A stretch of 64,000 bases of DNA from Xenorhabdus hominickii (GCF_002632725.1 NZ_NJAI01000002.1:58774-122773), one strand, 5' to 3'. Positions 1 through 8,222 are shown, counted from the stretch's first letter. A program made the numbers and translations. The notes: generated from the sequence alone by a model not told the origin.

Positions 1-600
1 AGAGAGAACGAATTTAACTCAGCGTACTCGAGTAAAAAGACTGAATAGAAAAACTATCAGTTATTCAAAATCCGAAGAAATGCACGATAAGGTGATAGGA
101 ACTTTTATTGAGCGTGAGTACTATTTTTGATATTCAATCTAACTATTTAATACATGACCGTAATCTTGGTTACCAATGCGGTAACTGTTTTAATTGCTCA
201 GGTTTATCTAGTACCCTTACTAACCAATACACCTCTTGATAAACGCATCACTTTTGGTGCAATTATCTTTACCGTTTCGCAGATTTTGTTCTGGTGTAAT
301 GATACTACCAGTGGTCTATGGTGGGGACTGGTTACAATAGTGTTCAGTATTGCAGAAGCCATCTTGTTACCTAATCTAAGTATCCTACTCGATCGCTTGG
401 CACCAGAGCGCTATCGTGGTGCGTATTTGGGTGCTTCAACACTAGCAGTACTCGGTTTGTCATTAGGACCGTTTGTCGGTGGAGCGTTGTTAGAATGGAG
501 GGGGAAAGGGGTTTTTATTGTGATGGCACTGCTTTGCTTGGGTATTGCCGTTTTGATGTTGATAAATAAATTTAAAATAAATTTACGACTGGATAAATAA
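1..600 (+). pseudogene. MFS transporter remnant (C-terminal part open)
   Basis: From about 154 to 600 there is an open frame for roughly 148 residues with about five hydrophobic helices and the loop LLDRLAPERYRGAYLG, typical of the C-terminal half of a drug/metabolite MFS permease. A full transporter has about 400 residues. An in-frame TAA lies at 148-150, one codon before the first ATG. A neighbouring frame (99-165) encodes a plausible preceding stretch ending LIHDRN, so a frameshift near 155-165 is likely. There is no clear ribosome binding site at 154. I read it as a decayed gene that begins left of the window. A functional short protein is possible but unlikely. Confidence 0.55.
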
Positions 601-603
601 CAT

Positions 604-1353
604 ATGAAAAATAAAATCACCCTTATCACCGGTGGTGATCGCGGCATTGGTCGAGCTACAGCACTATATTTGGCAGACAAAGGTCATAAGCTCTGCATTG
701 GTTATCATACACGCGAAACCTGTGCTCAAGAGGTTATTGATAGAATCCATCATATCGGTGGGAAAGCCATCGCTGTGCAGGTTGATATTGCGCAGGAAGA
801 ACAGGTCGTAGATTTATTCCAGCAAATAGATAAAAAGCTTGGCCCTGTTTCTGGATTAGTGAATAACGCAGGGATACTAATGCCTCAGGCTTCAATAGAG
901 CAATTGAATGCCCAGCGCTTGGCTACTATATTCACTACGAACGTCAGCGGAAGCTTTATTTGCGCACGTGAAGCTGTTAAACGTATGGCGCTGCGTCATG
1001 GTGGTCAAGGTGGAGCCATTGTTAATGTCTCGTCCGCAGCATCTCGACTCGGTTCACCTCATGAATATATTGATTATGCTGCTTCAAAAGGCGCTATTGA
1101 CACTTTCACTATTGGTTTATCGCTGGAAGTTGCCGCTCAAGGTATTCGTGTTAATGCCGTTCGGCCTGGCTTTATTTATACCGAAATGCATGCTGACGGT
1201 GGTGAGGCAACACGAGTTGACCGAGTAAAAGATAGTTTACCTATGAAACGTGGCGGCCAACCTGAAGAAGTAGCTCAAGCTATAGCATGGTTATTGTCTG
1301 ATGAAGCTTCATATGTTACTGGAAACTTTATAGATCTAGCAGGAGGAAAATAG
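604..1353 (+). CDS. SDR family NAD(P)-dependent oxidoreductase
   Basis: A 249-residue classical short-chain dehydrogenase of normal family length. The dinucleotide-binding motif TGGDRGIG is at residues 9-16, NNAG at 87-90, the catalytic serine in NVSS at about 143-144, and the YxxxK pair at Y158/K162. The PG motif and a C-terminal ending in DLAGGK fit the glucose-dehydrogenase/FabG-like subgroup, close to YgfF. It reduces or oxidises a carbonyl/alcohol with NAD(P)H; the substrate cannot be read from sequence. It starts 3 bases after the MFS remnant ends, so the two may once have been an operon. Decayed IS sequence follows it. Confidence 0.85.
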   Translation: MKNKITLITGGDRGIGRATALYLADKGHKLCIGYHTRETCAQEVIDRIHHIGGKAIAVQVDIAQEEQVVDLFQQIDKKLGPVSGLVNNAGILMPQASIEQLNAQRLATIFTTNVSGSFICAREAVKRMALRHGGQGGAIVNVSSAASRLGSPHEYIDYAASKGAIDTFTIGLSLEVAAQGIRVNAVRPGFIYTEMHADGGEATRVDRVKDSLPMKRGGQPEEVAQAIAWLLSDEASYVTGNFIDLAGGK

Positions 1354-1510
1354 GCACGTACCGGAAAAGTGTACTCCGAGTCCATATATGATCAAGAAAA
1401 ATTGACTAGTGGCATATCCCGCATTTGATGTCCTTTTACGTCCACTTGAATAACATAAAGTTTTATGGTTCATTAGCACACCATTTAAATGACCATCGAG
1501 CTTATCTTTT

Positions 1511-1672
1511 ATGTGGACAGCTCCGGCAGTAAACTTAAACGCTCAGCAAAAACGTGCGCTGGAACATATCGTCAAGTCTCGCACCAGTCGCAGTGATCAC
1601 CGTCAACGCGCACAGTTGATTCTGCTCTTTGCATCAGGTCTCTCTAGTACTACAGCCGTAGATATTGTGTAA
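1511..1672 (+). pseudogene. IS630-family transposase, N-terminal fragment
   Basis: An ATG at 1511 opens 53 codons: MWTAPAVNLNAQQKRALEHI followed by a basic segment ending RAQLILLFASGLSS. This is the N-terminal helix-turn-helix region of an IS630-type transposase. The frame stops (TAA 1670-1672) exactly where an unrelated IS701-like sequence starts. The rest of the same transposase resumes near 1900. It is a fragment without catalytic domain and cannot be active. Confidence 0.7.
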
Positions 1673-1900
1673 TAATGCGCCAGGTTCTCACATCAACATA
1701 GCGAAAGATTCGATGCAAACAACACCGTTGACCCTGTGGACACAAGAGCTGCATACATTACACGCCCGTTTAGCTCCCCTGTTCAAGCGCTCCGAACCCC
1801 GACAGCGCAGTCTGGCTTACGGGACTCCTCAGCAACGTCGAACGCAAGAACGGCTGGCAACGGGCTGAGTGGATGGGGGAAGCCACGCCTGACGAAAACG
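1673..1900 (+). mobile_element. IS701-like transposase N-terminal fragment inserted in the IS630 remnant
   Basis: An ATG at 1713 starts MQTTPLTLWTQELHTLHARL followed by APLFKRSEPRQRSLAY. A +/-1 shift then gives GLLSNVERKNGWQRAEWMGE. This series matches the N-terminus of IS701-type DDE transposases, whose full length is about 400 residues. Only about 60 codons survive, with at least one frameshift near 1820. The piece sits between the two halves of the IS630 remnant, so it arrived after that element. Exact edges cannot be fixed by eye; 1673 and 1900 are estimates. Confidence 0.6.
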
Positions 1901-2382
1901 TTGGCTGGACAATCAAGACCGACTGAACGCCATCGAATCTGCGAAAGGAATGAAGCCAAGTGACCTGTTAAAAGCCCTTGAGGAGCTGTTCAGCGATTTG
2001 TACCGTAGCGGATGCAAACCCAAATTCAGTGCTGAGCAAATTGCCCAAATATTGACGGTGGCATGTGAAGACCCGCAGACCAGTCAGCAGCCGCGGAGTC
2101 ACTGGACCATCTCGTCCTTACGGCAGGAGGTGATTAATCGGGGTATTATTGATGAGATATCAAGAAGCTGATTGCCCATTTTTTTAAAATCAAAGGGCAT
2201 TGAAACCGTATAAAGTTGAAGCGTGGCTTCACACACGTAAAGACCAGCCCGATTATGAGCAACAAGTCGGGAAAATTTGTGAGCTTTACCGACAAGCGCC
2301 AGCACTGCATGTTCAACGTATTCATGTGAATCGGGTATCAGCTAAACCTTTCAAATGGCTCTATCGTGGAAATGGAAAATAG
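1900..2382 (+). pseudogene. IS630-family transposase, middle fragment, frameshifted
   Basis: Starting around LDNQDRLNAIESAKGMKPSD (about 1908) the sequence continues as SGCKPKFSAEQIAQIL and HWTISSLRQEVINRGIIDEI, the linker region of IS630 transposases. A stop at 2169-2171 and a frame change lead into a second open stretch, LKPYKVEAWLHTRKD to ICELYRQAPALH (2200-2382), which normally precedes the first catalytic aspartate. The DDE domain is missing. Together with 1511-1672 this is one decayed transposase interrupted by another IS fragment. Confidence 0.65.
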
Positions 2383-2465
2383 GGCCTTTAATTGAAGGAT
2401 GATCCACTAGTTGTTAGAGTCTTCTTAGAGCCACACTGCATTCTAGAACTATTTTATCTACTCAC

Positions 2466-3489
2466 AAATATAACGCGATGCTCGACTTTCGAGGTGAGTT
2501 GAAATGACATAGCCGCTCCTTTATAACTTTAAGTCGCCAAACTGAGAGAAATAAAGGAACAAGGGCTATGTCACAGCAAGATTTTATCATTTGGGTGTTT
2601 TGTTGGGTAGACGATAATTTAACAACGTTACAGCAAGGCATACGATTGAGGAGCCGGGGGATCCCACCTAAGTTGAGTGATGCGGAAGTCATCGCGATGG
2701 AAGTGATTGGTGAATTCTTAGGATTTTCAACAGATAAAGGCATTTGGACGTATTTTTGTGACCACTGGCGCGCATGGTTTCCGGGGTTAGGTTCACGCGC
2801 TAACTTTGCCAAACAAGCCTCTAATCTTTGGGTTGTCAAACAAAAACTGCAAGAAAAGCTGGCGAGATTATTGGGCGCGTTCGACAAGCCGGTCCATATT
2901 ATCGACGGATTTCCGCTGTCCGTCTGTGGATTCAAAAGAGCAAAAGGCAGTGCCAACTTTAAAGGACAAGCCGATTATGGGTACTGCGCCGCCAAAAACG
3001 ACACTGACTACGGCTTTAAAGGGCATCTGATGATAGATGAAACCGGCGTGGTAACGGGGTTTACGCTGACACCCGCCAATGTCAGTGAGCGTGAAGCAAC
3101 CTGGGATGTAATCGGCCCGCTAAAAGGCTATTTGCTTGGCGATAAAGGGTATTTAGGTACTGAATTTAAACAAGAAATGAAAAAAGAAGGCATTGAAATG
3201 ATCACCCCGGTGCGTGCCAATATGGATGACCCTGTCCCCAGAGAGACGAGAAAGCGCATTAATGCCAAACGGCGTTTAATTGAAACCGTCATTGGCCAAC
3301 TCGCCGGACAATTTGCTATTGAGAAGTGCTGGGCGCGGGATTTGTGGCATTTGAGTAATCGAATAGCCAGAAAACTGCTTTCTCATACGTTGGGTATTTT
3401 GGCCAATTTTAAACAAGGTAAAAGTCAACGCGACTGGCTTCAACAAGCTAAAGTCATAGGATGTTAAAGTTGAGCATCGCGTAAATATA
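2466..3489 (+). mobile_element. Complete IS982-family insertion sequence with 7-bp target duplication
   Basis: Inverted ends ACGCGATGCTCGACTTT (2473-2489) and AAAGTTGAGCATCGCGT (3466-3482) match at 16 of 17 positions. They bound a 1,010-bp element, the usual size for IS982. The 7-bp direct repeat AAATATA flanks it exactly on both sides (2466-2472 and 3483-3489), the signature of a transposition event. One full-length transposase fills the element. The intact ends and duplication indicate a fairly recent insertion into the older IS debris. Confidence 0.85.
2568..3467 (+). CDS. IS982 family transposase
   Basis: A 299-residue DDE transposase of full family length that catalyses cut-and-paste movement of the surrounding element. 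The likely catalytic triad is D113 (in HIIDGFPL), D192 (in LLGDKGYLG) and E239 (in RRLIET), with the expected spacing. The start is preceded by AAAGGAACAAGGGCT, a usable ribosome binding site. The stop codon lies inside the right inverted end. No frameshift or internal stop is visible, so it is probably functional. Confidence 0.9.
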   Translation: MSQQDFIIWVFCWVDDNLTTLQQGIRLRSRGIPPKLSDAEVIAMEVIGEFLGFSTDKGIWTYFCDHWRAWFPGLGSRANFAKQASNLWVVKQKLQEKLARLLGAFDKPVHIIDGFPLSVCGFKRAKGSANFKGQADYGYCAAKNDTDYGFKGHLMIDETGVVTGFTLTPANVSEREATWDVIGPLKGYLLGDKGYLGTEFKQEMKKEGIEMITPVRANMDDPVPRETRKRINAKRRLIETVIGQLAGQFAIEKCWARDLWHLSNRIARKLLSHTLGILANFKQGKSQRDWLQQAKVIGC

Positions 3490-3540
3490 GATAATAAATA
3501 CCTCGTAACTACTCCCACCCTGTCTTTCCTAAATAATTAA

Positions 3541-3678
3541 ACGCCGGAGGGACTGATAGCACTCAGTGTTTTAGAACTGTGTAGTGCCATAGGTCAGTTA
3601 ACGGAAGAGATGATAAAGGCCTATCTGGCGCATCATTTTGAACTCAACCCGAATGATAACTTCAGGCTGGATAATTGA
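3541..3678 (+). other. Short unrecognised ORF remnant
   Basis: An open stretch directly after a TAA at 3538-3540 encodes about 45 residues, including LTEEMIKAYLAHHFELNPND, and ends at TGA 3676-3678. There is no ATG before codon 25. A GGAGGG sequence at 3546-3551 is the only hint of a ribosome site. It may be the tail of a lost phage or element gene truncated by rearrangement. I do not recognise the family. Confidence 0.25.
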
Positions 3679-3727
3679 CGCATCGTTCAGCCGATGCGTA
3701 TCCGGACTTTCAGTCCGTTAATCACTA

Positions 3728-3751
3728 ACCCACCGACTTTAGTCGGTGGTT
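3728..3751. repeat. GC-rich hairpin resembling an IS200/IS605-type end
   Basis: CCACCGAC (3730-3737) and GTCGGTGG (3742-3749) form an 8-bp stem with loop TTTA, extended by AA/TT pairs around a bulged C. Hairpins of this form are typical of the ends of IS200/IS605 elements and related REP-like repeats. No transposase of that family is present, so this would be a remnant. It abuts the broken 5' end of the PAAR gene. It could also act as a terminator, but no strong T-run follows. Confidence 0.4.
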
Positions 3752-3756
3752 GTTGA

Positions 3757-3995
3757 GTAAACGACACCACCGATCACAGTGGAAAAGTGTTTACTCTGTG
3801 GGCGGCTATACTTACAAAGGTATTCCCGCTGCCGGAGAATCGGATTTAGTCGAATGTTCTAAATGCGAAGGTGTTTTTCCTGTTGTTGAGGGCAGTGAGA
3901 ATTTAAAAAATAATGGAAAATCTATCGCCGTGGAAGGTATGCACACAGCATGTGGTGCAAAACTGATTGCCAGCCAGAAAGAATTTCTAGCTTAA
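3757..3995 (+). pseudogene. PAAR-domain (type VI spike tip) gene, 5'-truncated and frameshifted
   Basis: The frame from about 3750 encodes GYTYKGIPAAGESDLVECSK, then FPVVEGSENL and MHTACGAKLIAS, the classic C-terminal half of a PAAR protein, which caps the VgrG needle of type VI secretion. The first residues in that frame do not fit. A second frame (3757-3795) gives VNDTTDHSGKVFT, the normal start region of PAAR domains. A frameshift at about 3792-3800 therefore separates the two. The 5' frame is preceded by a TGA with no start codon. The gene is broken and lies beside an IS-like hairpin. No other type VI gene is in the window. Confidence 0.6.
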
Positions 3996-4057
3996 TTAAG
4001 ATGATACTCATTTTGGGTATGTAGAATAACACGACACTGACGCGCTGCGCTTGTCTT

Positions 4058-4220
4058 CTCCTCACTTTTTATTTTCCTCACTGCAAAAACAGGTGAGGAA
4101 TTAAGATTTTTTTATCCTTAAAAATCAATATGTTTTATGCTCCTCACTTTTTCCATATATATGCGAAAAAAGTGAGGAATTTGGTGAAGCACAAATTTCC
4201 TTTCCTCACCGCTCCTCACT
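4058..4220. repeat. Cluster of CCTCAC/GTGAGG repeats, candidate replication iterons
   Basis: The hexamer CCTCAC occurs at 4060, 4076, 4142, 4204 and 4214. Its complement GTGAGG occurs at 4093 and 4172. That makes seven copies in 160 bp, most within the longer unit TCCTCACTTTTT. Opposed copies form hairpins: TTCCTCAC (4074-4081) with GTGAGGAA (4093-4100), and TCCTCACTTTTT (4141-4152) with AAAAAGTGAGGA (4168-4179). The sequence between them is AT-rich. The cluster lies immediately 3' of the primase-helicase gene. Replication proteins of P4-type satellites bind short direct repeats at their origins, so an origin or cis-replication region is a reasonable inference. A compound terminator is the alternative. 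Confidence 0.45.
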
Positions 4221-4222
4221 TT

Positions 4223-6328
4223 TTAATCTTCATTTCTCTGGTTAATGATGGTAAGTTCCTGCCCGTTGCGGGTAATCATTCCGTCATGCTCTAATTTGGT
4301 TAACCAGCGGCTGAAATTCTTCACATTCACACCCATCGCTTTTAAATCATCACGGACAAGGGCAATGCTGCAATGCTCTTTTAAGGCGGTACGAGACCGG
4401 ATGCACTGCCACAATACTGTATGATTATCGGTCTTATTGGAAACATGATCGATTTCTTCCTCTTCAACCGGATCACGCGGACTGTCAACCAGAACCAGTG
4501 ATGTAATATCCTCACCGTCTTTATCGGTAAAAAGTTCAACTACGCGCATGTCATAAGCTTTGGTTTCCGGTTCTTCGGCATCTTTCATTTTGGTGCAGGT
4601 GATAACCAGCGCACCGCCCTTTTTCCCTTCCCGGTTGATCCGATATTCAACATCTAGCGCCGCACGAAAGGCACTGGAACCTCTTGCGCCTTTGCTTTCA
4701 TCTTTGCCGGAATGGTGAACCACGAGAATGCTTGCGCCTGTTTTAGCTTTCAGCTCGTCACAACCCCGGATAAACGCGCCCATATCTTTTGAATCATTTT
4801 CATCAGCGCCGCCAAAACAGCGGGCGAGAGTATCCAGAATAATAAGGCGTACCGATTCGCCTGTTTCAGACTCAACTTGTTGGGCGGCAATCACCAGTTC
4901 ATGCACTTCGGCAGACGAGGCCGGAAAGACTGGCGTATTGATCAGATACATATTTTTAACCGTCTGACCATTAACGATTTCCCATGCTTTGATGCGCCGG
5001 GGCACACCAATTCCGCCTTCGCCGACAACGTACAGCACAGAACCCTGAGCAACTTTTTTTCCTGCCCATGGCTTACCCGTGGCAATATGACAACCCCATG
5101 CGCCTGCCAGAAAACTTTTATATGACCCGCTAGCTCCGTAAATGCTGCATAAGGAGTGTGCTGGGATGATGCCTTTAACAACATAGTCCAACTGAACGTC
5201 AAATCCCTCTGAGCCAACGGATAGGGGTAATTTTGTCTTACGTTTTGGATAAAGCATTTCTACATTGTGATAATTGTGGTTTTCTGTTGCGTGACTGTTC
5301 ATTGATTTCCCCACTTGATACAAACATTTACTGAATGTCTGCTTTGCTGCCTCAATACCATGATACTGACGATAATCGTCCCAATCGGCTTTAACAGCAT
5401 CCGGTGGTAACGTGACCCAACCATTCACCGCAAGTGCAGCTTTTTCTGCTGAGATCTTGCCGACATTCACTTTGGGTTTACCGTTCTTATCCAGCTCGTC
5501 GGGGCGATGCCAGTCATTATCTGCGGCAATAATGATTTTGGTGTCCGGCCAGCGTTCCCGAATGGCTTTGGCAACAGAAGATAAATTGCCTGCATCCAGC
5601 GCCGCCAGAACGTTGCCTTTATAGAGTTGGTTAACCGTCAGAGCTGTGGCGTAACCTTCGGTAATAATTACCGTCTCCAGATGCTCTTCCAGCGCTGTCA
5701 AGGGAATAAACGCCCCTTTTTTCTGGCTACCGGGGAAGAATTTTTTCTCGCCATTGGGTTTAATGATCTGCGCACCGGTGACTTTTTTATCCAGTGCTGT
5801 CAGTACCAGCACTGTCGAATTATCAAACAGTAGCCGCTGATCAAGATGTTGCAGACCCTTTGCAGTTAGATAGGGCGATTGCCCGGCGACAGTTTGCGCC
5901 ATCAGTGCCGCCACTCTTTCAGCAATCGGTAGTGTTGGATAATGGGTTTCTTTGGCTGGCTTGGGGGCTGGCAAAGGTAGCGCCAGTACATTAGCGACAA
6001 CTTTTGCCGCCTCAGTAACAGAGATCCCTTTGATTCTTGCCACTAAATCCAGTCCATCACCATAGTTTGGGGCGTCACACTGACGGCAATGCCAGTTGCC
6101 ATGATGGTGATCATCGATAAAGTGAAAACGGTCAGTACCACCGCAGATGGGACAAGCGCCATGTTTACCTTTTGCGGGAATATCAATACCACAGGCAGGT
6201 AGCAGATTTTGCCAGGAATACATAGCCGAGGTTTTGACGGTTTGGATCAGATCAAGCGGTTTTTGGCTGCCTGATGTTTTTTGAACTGTAAATTTGGGAC
6301 GAGTTTGGGTATGCTGTGTATCAGCCAT
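4223..6328 (-). CDS. Primase-helicase of an integrative/satellite element (zinc finger, Toprim, RepA-type ATPase)
   Basis: A 701-residue replication protein. The N-terminus has a P4-alpha-type zinc finger (C59-x2-C62, C81-x2-C84, with PICGGTDRFHF). A Toprim-like primase domain follows (IITEGYATAL with E224; AADND at 269-272). The C-terminal half has a RecA/RepA-type ATPase with Walker A GASGSYKS (398-405), Walker B LIILD (494-498) and HHSGKDESKGARGS (537-550). The end looks like a winged helix. It probably primes and unwinds the element's own origin. P4 alpha uses an SF3 helicase, so the RepA-like helicase here is a different pairing. AlpA and integrase genes lie upstream; repeats lie just beyond its stop. 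Confidence 0.8.
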   Translation of the reverse strand: MADTQHTQTRPKFTVQKTSGSQKPLDLIQTVKTSAMYSWQNLLPACGIDIPAKGKHGACPICGGTDRFHFIDDHHHGNWHCRQCDAPNYGDGLDLVARIKGISVTEAAKVVANVLALPLPAPKPAKETHYPTLPIAERVAALMAQTVAGQSPYLTAKGLQHLDQRLLFDNSTVLVLTALDKKVTGAQIIKPNGEKKFFPGSQKKGAFIPLTALEEHLETVIITEGYATALTVNQLYKGNVLAALDAGNLSSVAKAIRERWPDTKIIIAADNDWHRPDELDKNGKPKVNVGKISAEKAALAVNGWVTLPPDAVKADWDDYRQYHGIEAAKQTFSKCLYQVGKSMNSHATENHNYHNVEMLYPKRKTKLPLSVGSEGFDVQLDYVVKGIIPAHSLCSIYGASGSYKSFLAGAWGCHIATGKPWAGKKVAQGSVLYVVGEGGIGVPRRIKAWEIVNGQTVKNMYLINTPVFPASSAEVHELVIAAQQVESETGESVRLIILDTLARCFGGADENDSKDMGAFIRGCDELKAKTGASILVVHHSGKDESKGARGSSAFRAALDVEYRINREGKKGGALVITCTKMKDAEEPETKAYDMRVVELFTDKDGEDITSLVLVDSPRDPVEEEEIDHVSNKTDNHTVLWQCIRSRTALKEHCSIALVRDDLKAMGVNVKNFSRWLTKLEHDGMITRNGQELTIINQRNED

Positions 6329-6436
6329 AATTTTTTACCTTACGAATGGTTATTGGTGAAACGCCTCGCAGTGTTGGTAGCACTTCGGGGCGTTGTATTT
6401 TTATGTTACGTGTCTTATGTCATCTTCTTTTCTGTA

Positions 6437-6643
6437 TTATGCCGTTCGCGATTCAGCGATACGCTGGGCGATCCAGTCATCAATTTCTGCTTCAATAAAG
6501 GCCACTGAACGCGGACCAATCTTGACCTGTTTCGGGAATTCTCCATCGCTAATCAGCTTGTAGATCCACGCTTTGCTGTAACCCGTCCTGCGTTGTACTT
6601 CCGGCAAACGAATCAGGCTTGTTTTCAATGCAGCCACTGTCAT
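6437..6643 (-). CDS. AlpA-family transcriptional regulator
   Basis: A 68-residue protein with one helix-turn-helix: SLIRLPEVQRRTGYSKAWIY followed by KLISDGEFPKQVKIG and a C-terminal WIAQRI helix. This is the standard AlpA/excisionase-like fold. AlpA proteins activate excision or integrase transcription in P4-like elements. I chose the ATG at 6643 because AACAGGAGAAGTGAC stands in front of it; a longer frame from 6679 lacks such a site and has no homology-like residues. It lies 108 bp upstream of the primase on the same strand and was probably transcribed with it. Confidence 0.8.
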   Translation of the reverse strand: MTVAALKTSLIRLPEVQRRTGYSKAWIYKLISDGEFPKQVKIGPRSVAFIEAEIDDWIAQRIAESRTA

Positions 6644-6782
6644 GTCACTTCTCCTGTTACCCAGTCCCTGAAATATCATCGTGGACGTTGTTTGATGACA
6701 GGCGGATTATTTAAAAAGCAAGACTTAATGAACAGCGTTAATTGTTTTTCTCCCGATGAAAATTAACGGGTTGCAAATTGTA

Positions 6783-8057
6783 CTAGCGGTTTTTCCTGTC
6801 ACGCAGTGGTTTGGCGAAGTCATACGGTGTTATGGGTTTTTCCCGGTTCGCATCCAGATAATCCGCCCACCACTGCACCATCAGCCGCCGTTCGTCCAGA
6901 TGTTTGGATGTATGAATATATGCCGCCCGGACGTTGTTTCGTTCGATATGGCTGAGCTGGCGTTCAATGGCGTCATCGCTCCACAGACCGGATTCACCCA
7001 TTGCACCGCGTGCCATTGTACGGAAACCGTGCCCGCAGACATCGGTTTGGGTGTCGTAACCCATCGCCCGTAATGCCTTGTTAACCGTGTTTTCGCTCAT
7101 GACTTTCGCGGAATTATGATCGCAGGGGAACATCACATCGCAATTGCCGCTTAGTTCGCGTAGCGTGTTGATAAGCCGGACAGCCTGACGGCTCAGTGGT
7201 ACAAGGTGATCGGTTTTCATTTTCATGCCACGCTCAGAAAAGCGAACGCCTTTGATGGGTTGCCTTGTGGCGGGAATTTTCCATACCGCGTTTTCAAGGT
7301 CGATTTCCTGCCAGCGGGCGAATCTCAACTCACTGGAACGGACAAACGTCAGCAGCGCCAGCTCGACCGCGATCTTGGTCAGTAAGCGCCCGCGATAAGC
7401 AGACAATCGGTTCAGAAAATCAGGTAAACATTCATGAGGCAGGGCGGGATGGTGACGGGATTTTACGGTGGAAAGCGCCCCCGCCATATCACTGGCAGGA
7501 CTGGATTCGAGGATATCATTCTGGACAGCATAACGCATGATAGCTGTAACACGTTGTTGCAATCGTTGGGCGATGTTGTGTTTACCCGCATCATCAATGG
7601 CTTTGATGGGAGCTAAAAGCTGGCTGGTTCTTAATGTGGTGATATCGAGCCTGCCAATCTGTGGGAAAATAGACTGCTCAAGGCTGCGCAGCACTGTTTG
7701 GCTATGTCTGTCACTCCAGCGTTTGTTGCTGGCATGCCATGCGCGGGCGATGTGTTCAAATGTATGTGTGATTTTCGATGGCGAGGCAGTGCCTTTTTTC
7801 TCGGCTTTGGGATCGATGCCCTGTGCCATCAGCTTTTTGGCTTCATCCCGTTTAGCGCGGGCATCGGCTAACGACACCGCCGGATAAACACCGAACGCCA
7901 GACGGTCTTCTTTCTTATCGGTCGGGCGGTAATACTTCATGCGCCAGTATTTCGAACCACGTGACGAGACTTCTAAATAGAGACCACCGCCATCGGCGAG
8001 TTTGTAGGTTTTTTCTTTGGGCTTTGCAGTTTCGATTTGCCGGGCGTTTAGTTTCAT
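6783..8057 (-). CDS. P4-type tyrosine integrase
   Basis: A 424-residue site-specific recombinase of usual family length. The N-terminal DUF4102-type arm-binding domain contains KPKEKTYKLADGGGLYLEV. Catalytic residues are R240 (RSSELRFARW), H343-x2-R346 (HGFRTMARG), H370 and the nucleophile Y380 (AAYIH). It is expected to recombine the element with the 3' end of the adjacent tRNA-Phe gene. The ATG at 8057 matches the usual family start; an ATG four codons upstream (8069) is also possible, and the frame stays open to 8267 without support. No strong ribosome site is visible. It appears intact. Confidence 0.9.
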   Translation of the reverse strand: MKLNARQIETAKPKEKTYKLADGGGLYLEVSSRGSKYWRMKYYRPTDKKEDRLAFGVYPAVSLADARAKRDEAKKLMAQGIDPKAEKKGTASPSKITHTFEHIARAWHASNKRWSDRHSQTVLRSLEQSIFPQIGRLDITTLRTSQLLAPIKAIDDAGKHNIAQRLQQRVTAIMRYAVQNDILESSPASDMAGALSTVKSRHHPALPHECLPDFLNRLSAYRGRLLTKIAVELALLTFVRSSELRFARWQEIDLENAVWKIPATRQPIKGVRFSERGMKMKTDHLVPLSRQAVRLINTLRELSGNCDVMFPCDHNSAKVMSENTVNKALRAMGYDTQTDVCGHGFRTMARGAMGESGLWSDDAIERQLSHIERNNVRAAYIHTSKHLDERRLMVQWWADYLDANREKPITPYDFAKPLRDRKNR

Positions 8058-8222
8058 TATTAAGGGCATCCTTGTAATCGAACGGTAAGTGCCCCGAATT
8101 ATGCCCTTCGCTGTATCTTGATTGCAACAGACGAAACTAGACATAGAAATAGGAAATAGTATTGATTTTGCAGGACTTGCTAAGAATTGTTTTACTGGGC
8201 TGGATTTCACTGGAAGTTGAAG

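Noticed and set aside
1736..1963. 75-residue ORF overlapping the IS fragments
   Set aside because: The residues read as a shifted version of IS701-like and IS630 coding sequence; no independent features.
2462..2956. 164-residue frame antisense to the IS982 transposase
   Set aside because: It lies entirely opposite a recognised transposase and the left IS end and has no family features.
3750..3995. Intact 81-residue PAAR gene starting at TTG
   Set aside because: The TTG is part of a hairpin arm and has no ribosome site. The first residues do not fit PAAR, while the correct start region is in another frame, so I call it broken.
4058..4220. Possible small CRISPR array
   Set aside because: The repeats are only 6-12 bp, occur in both orientations and have irregular spacing (10 to 49 bp); there are no cas genes.
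3720..8222. Left attachment-site copy of the tRNA-Phe 3' end
   Set aside because: I looked for pieces of the tRNA 3' sequence and found only short chance matches, none in a credible position.
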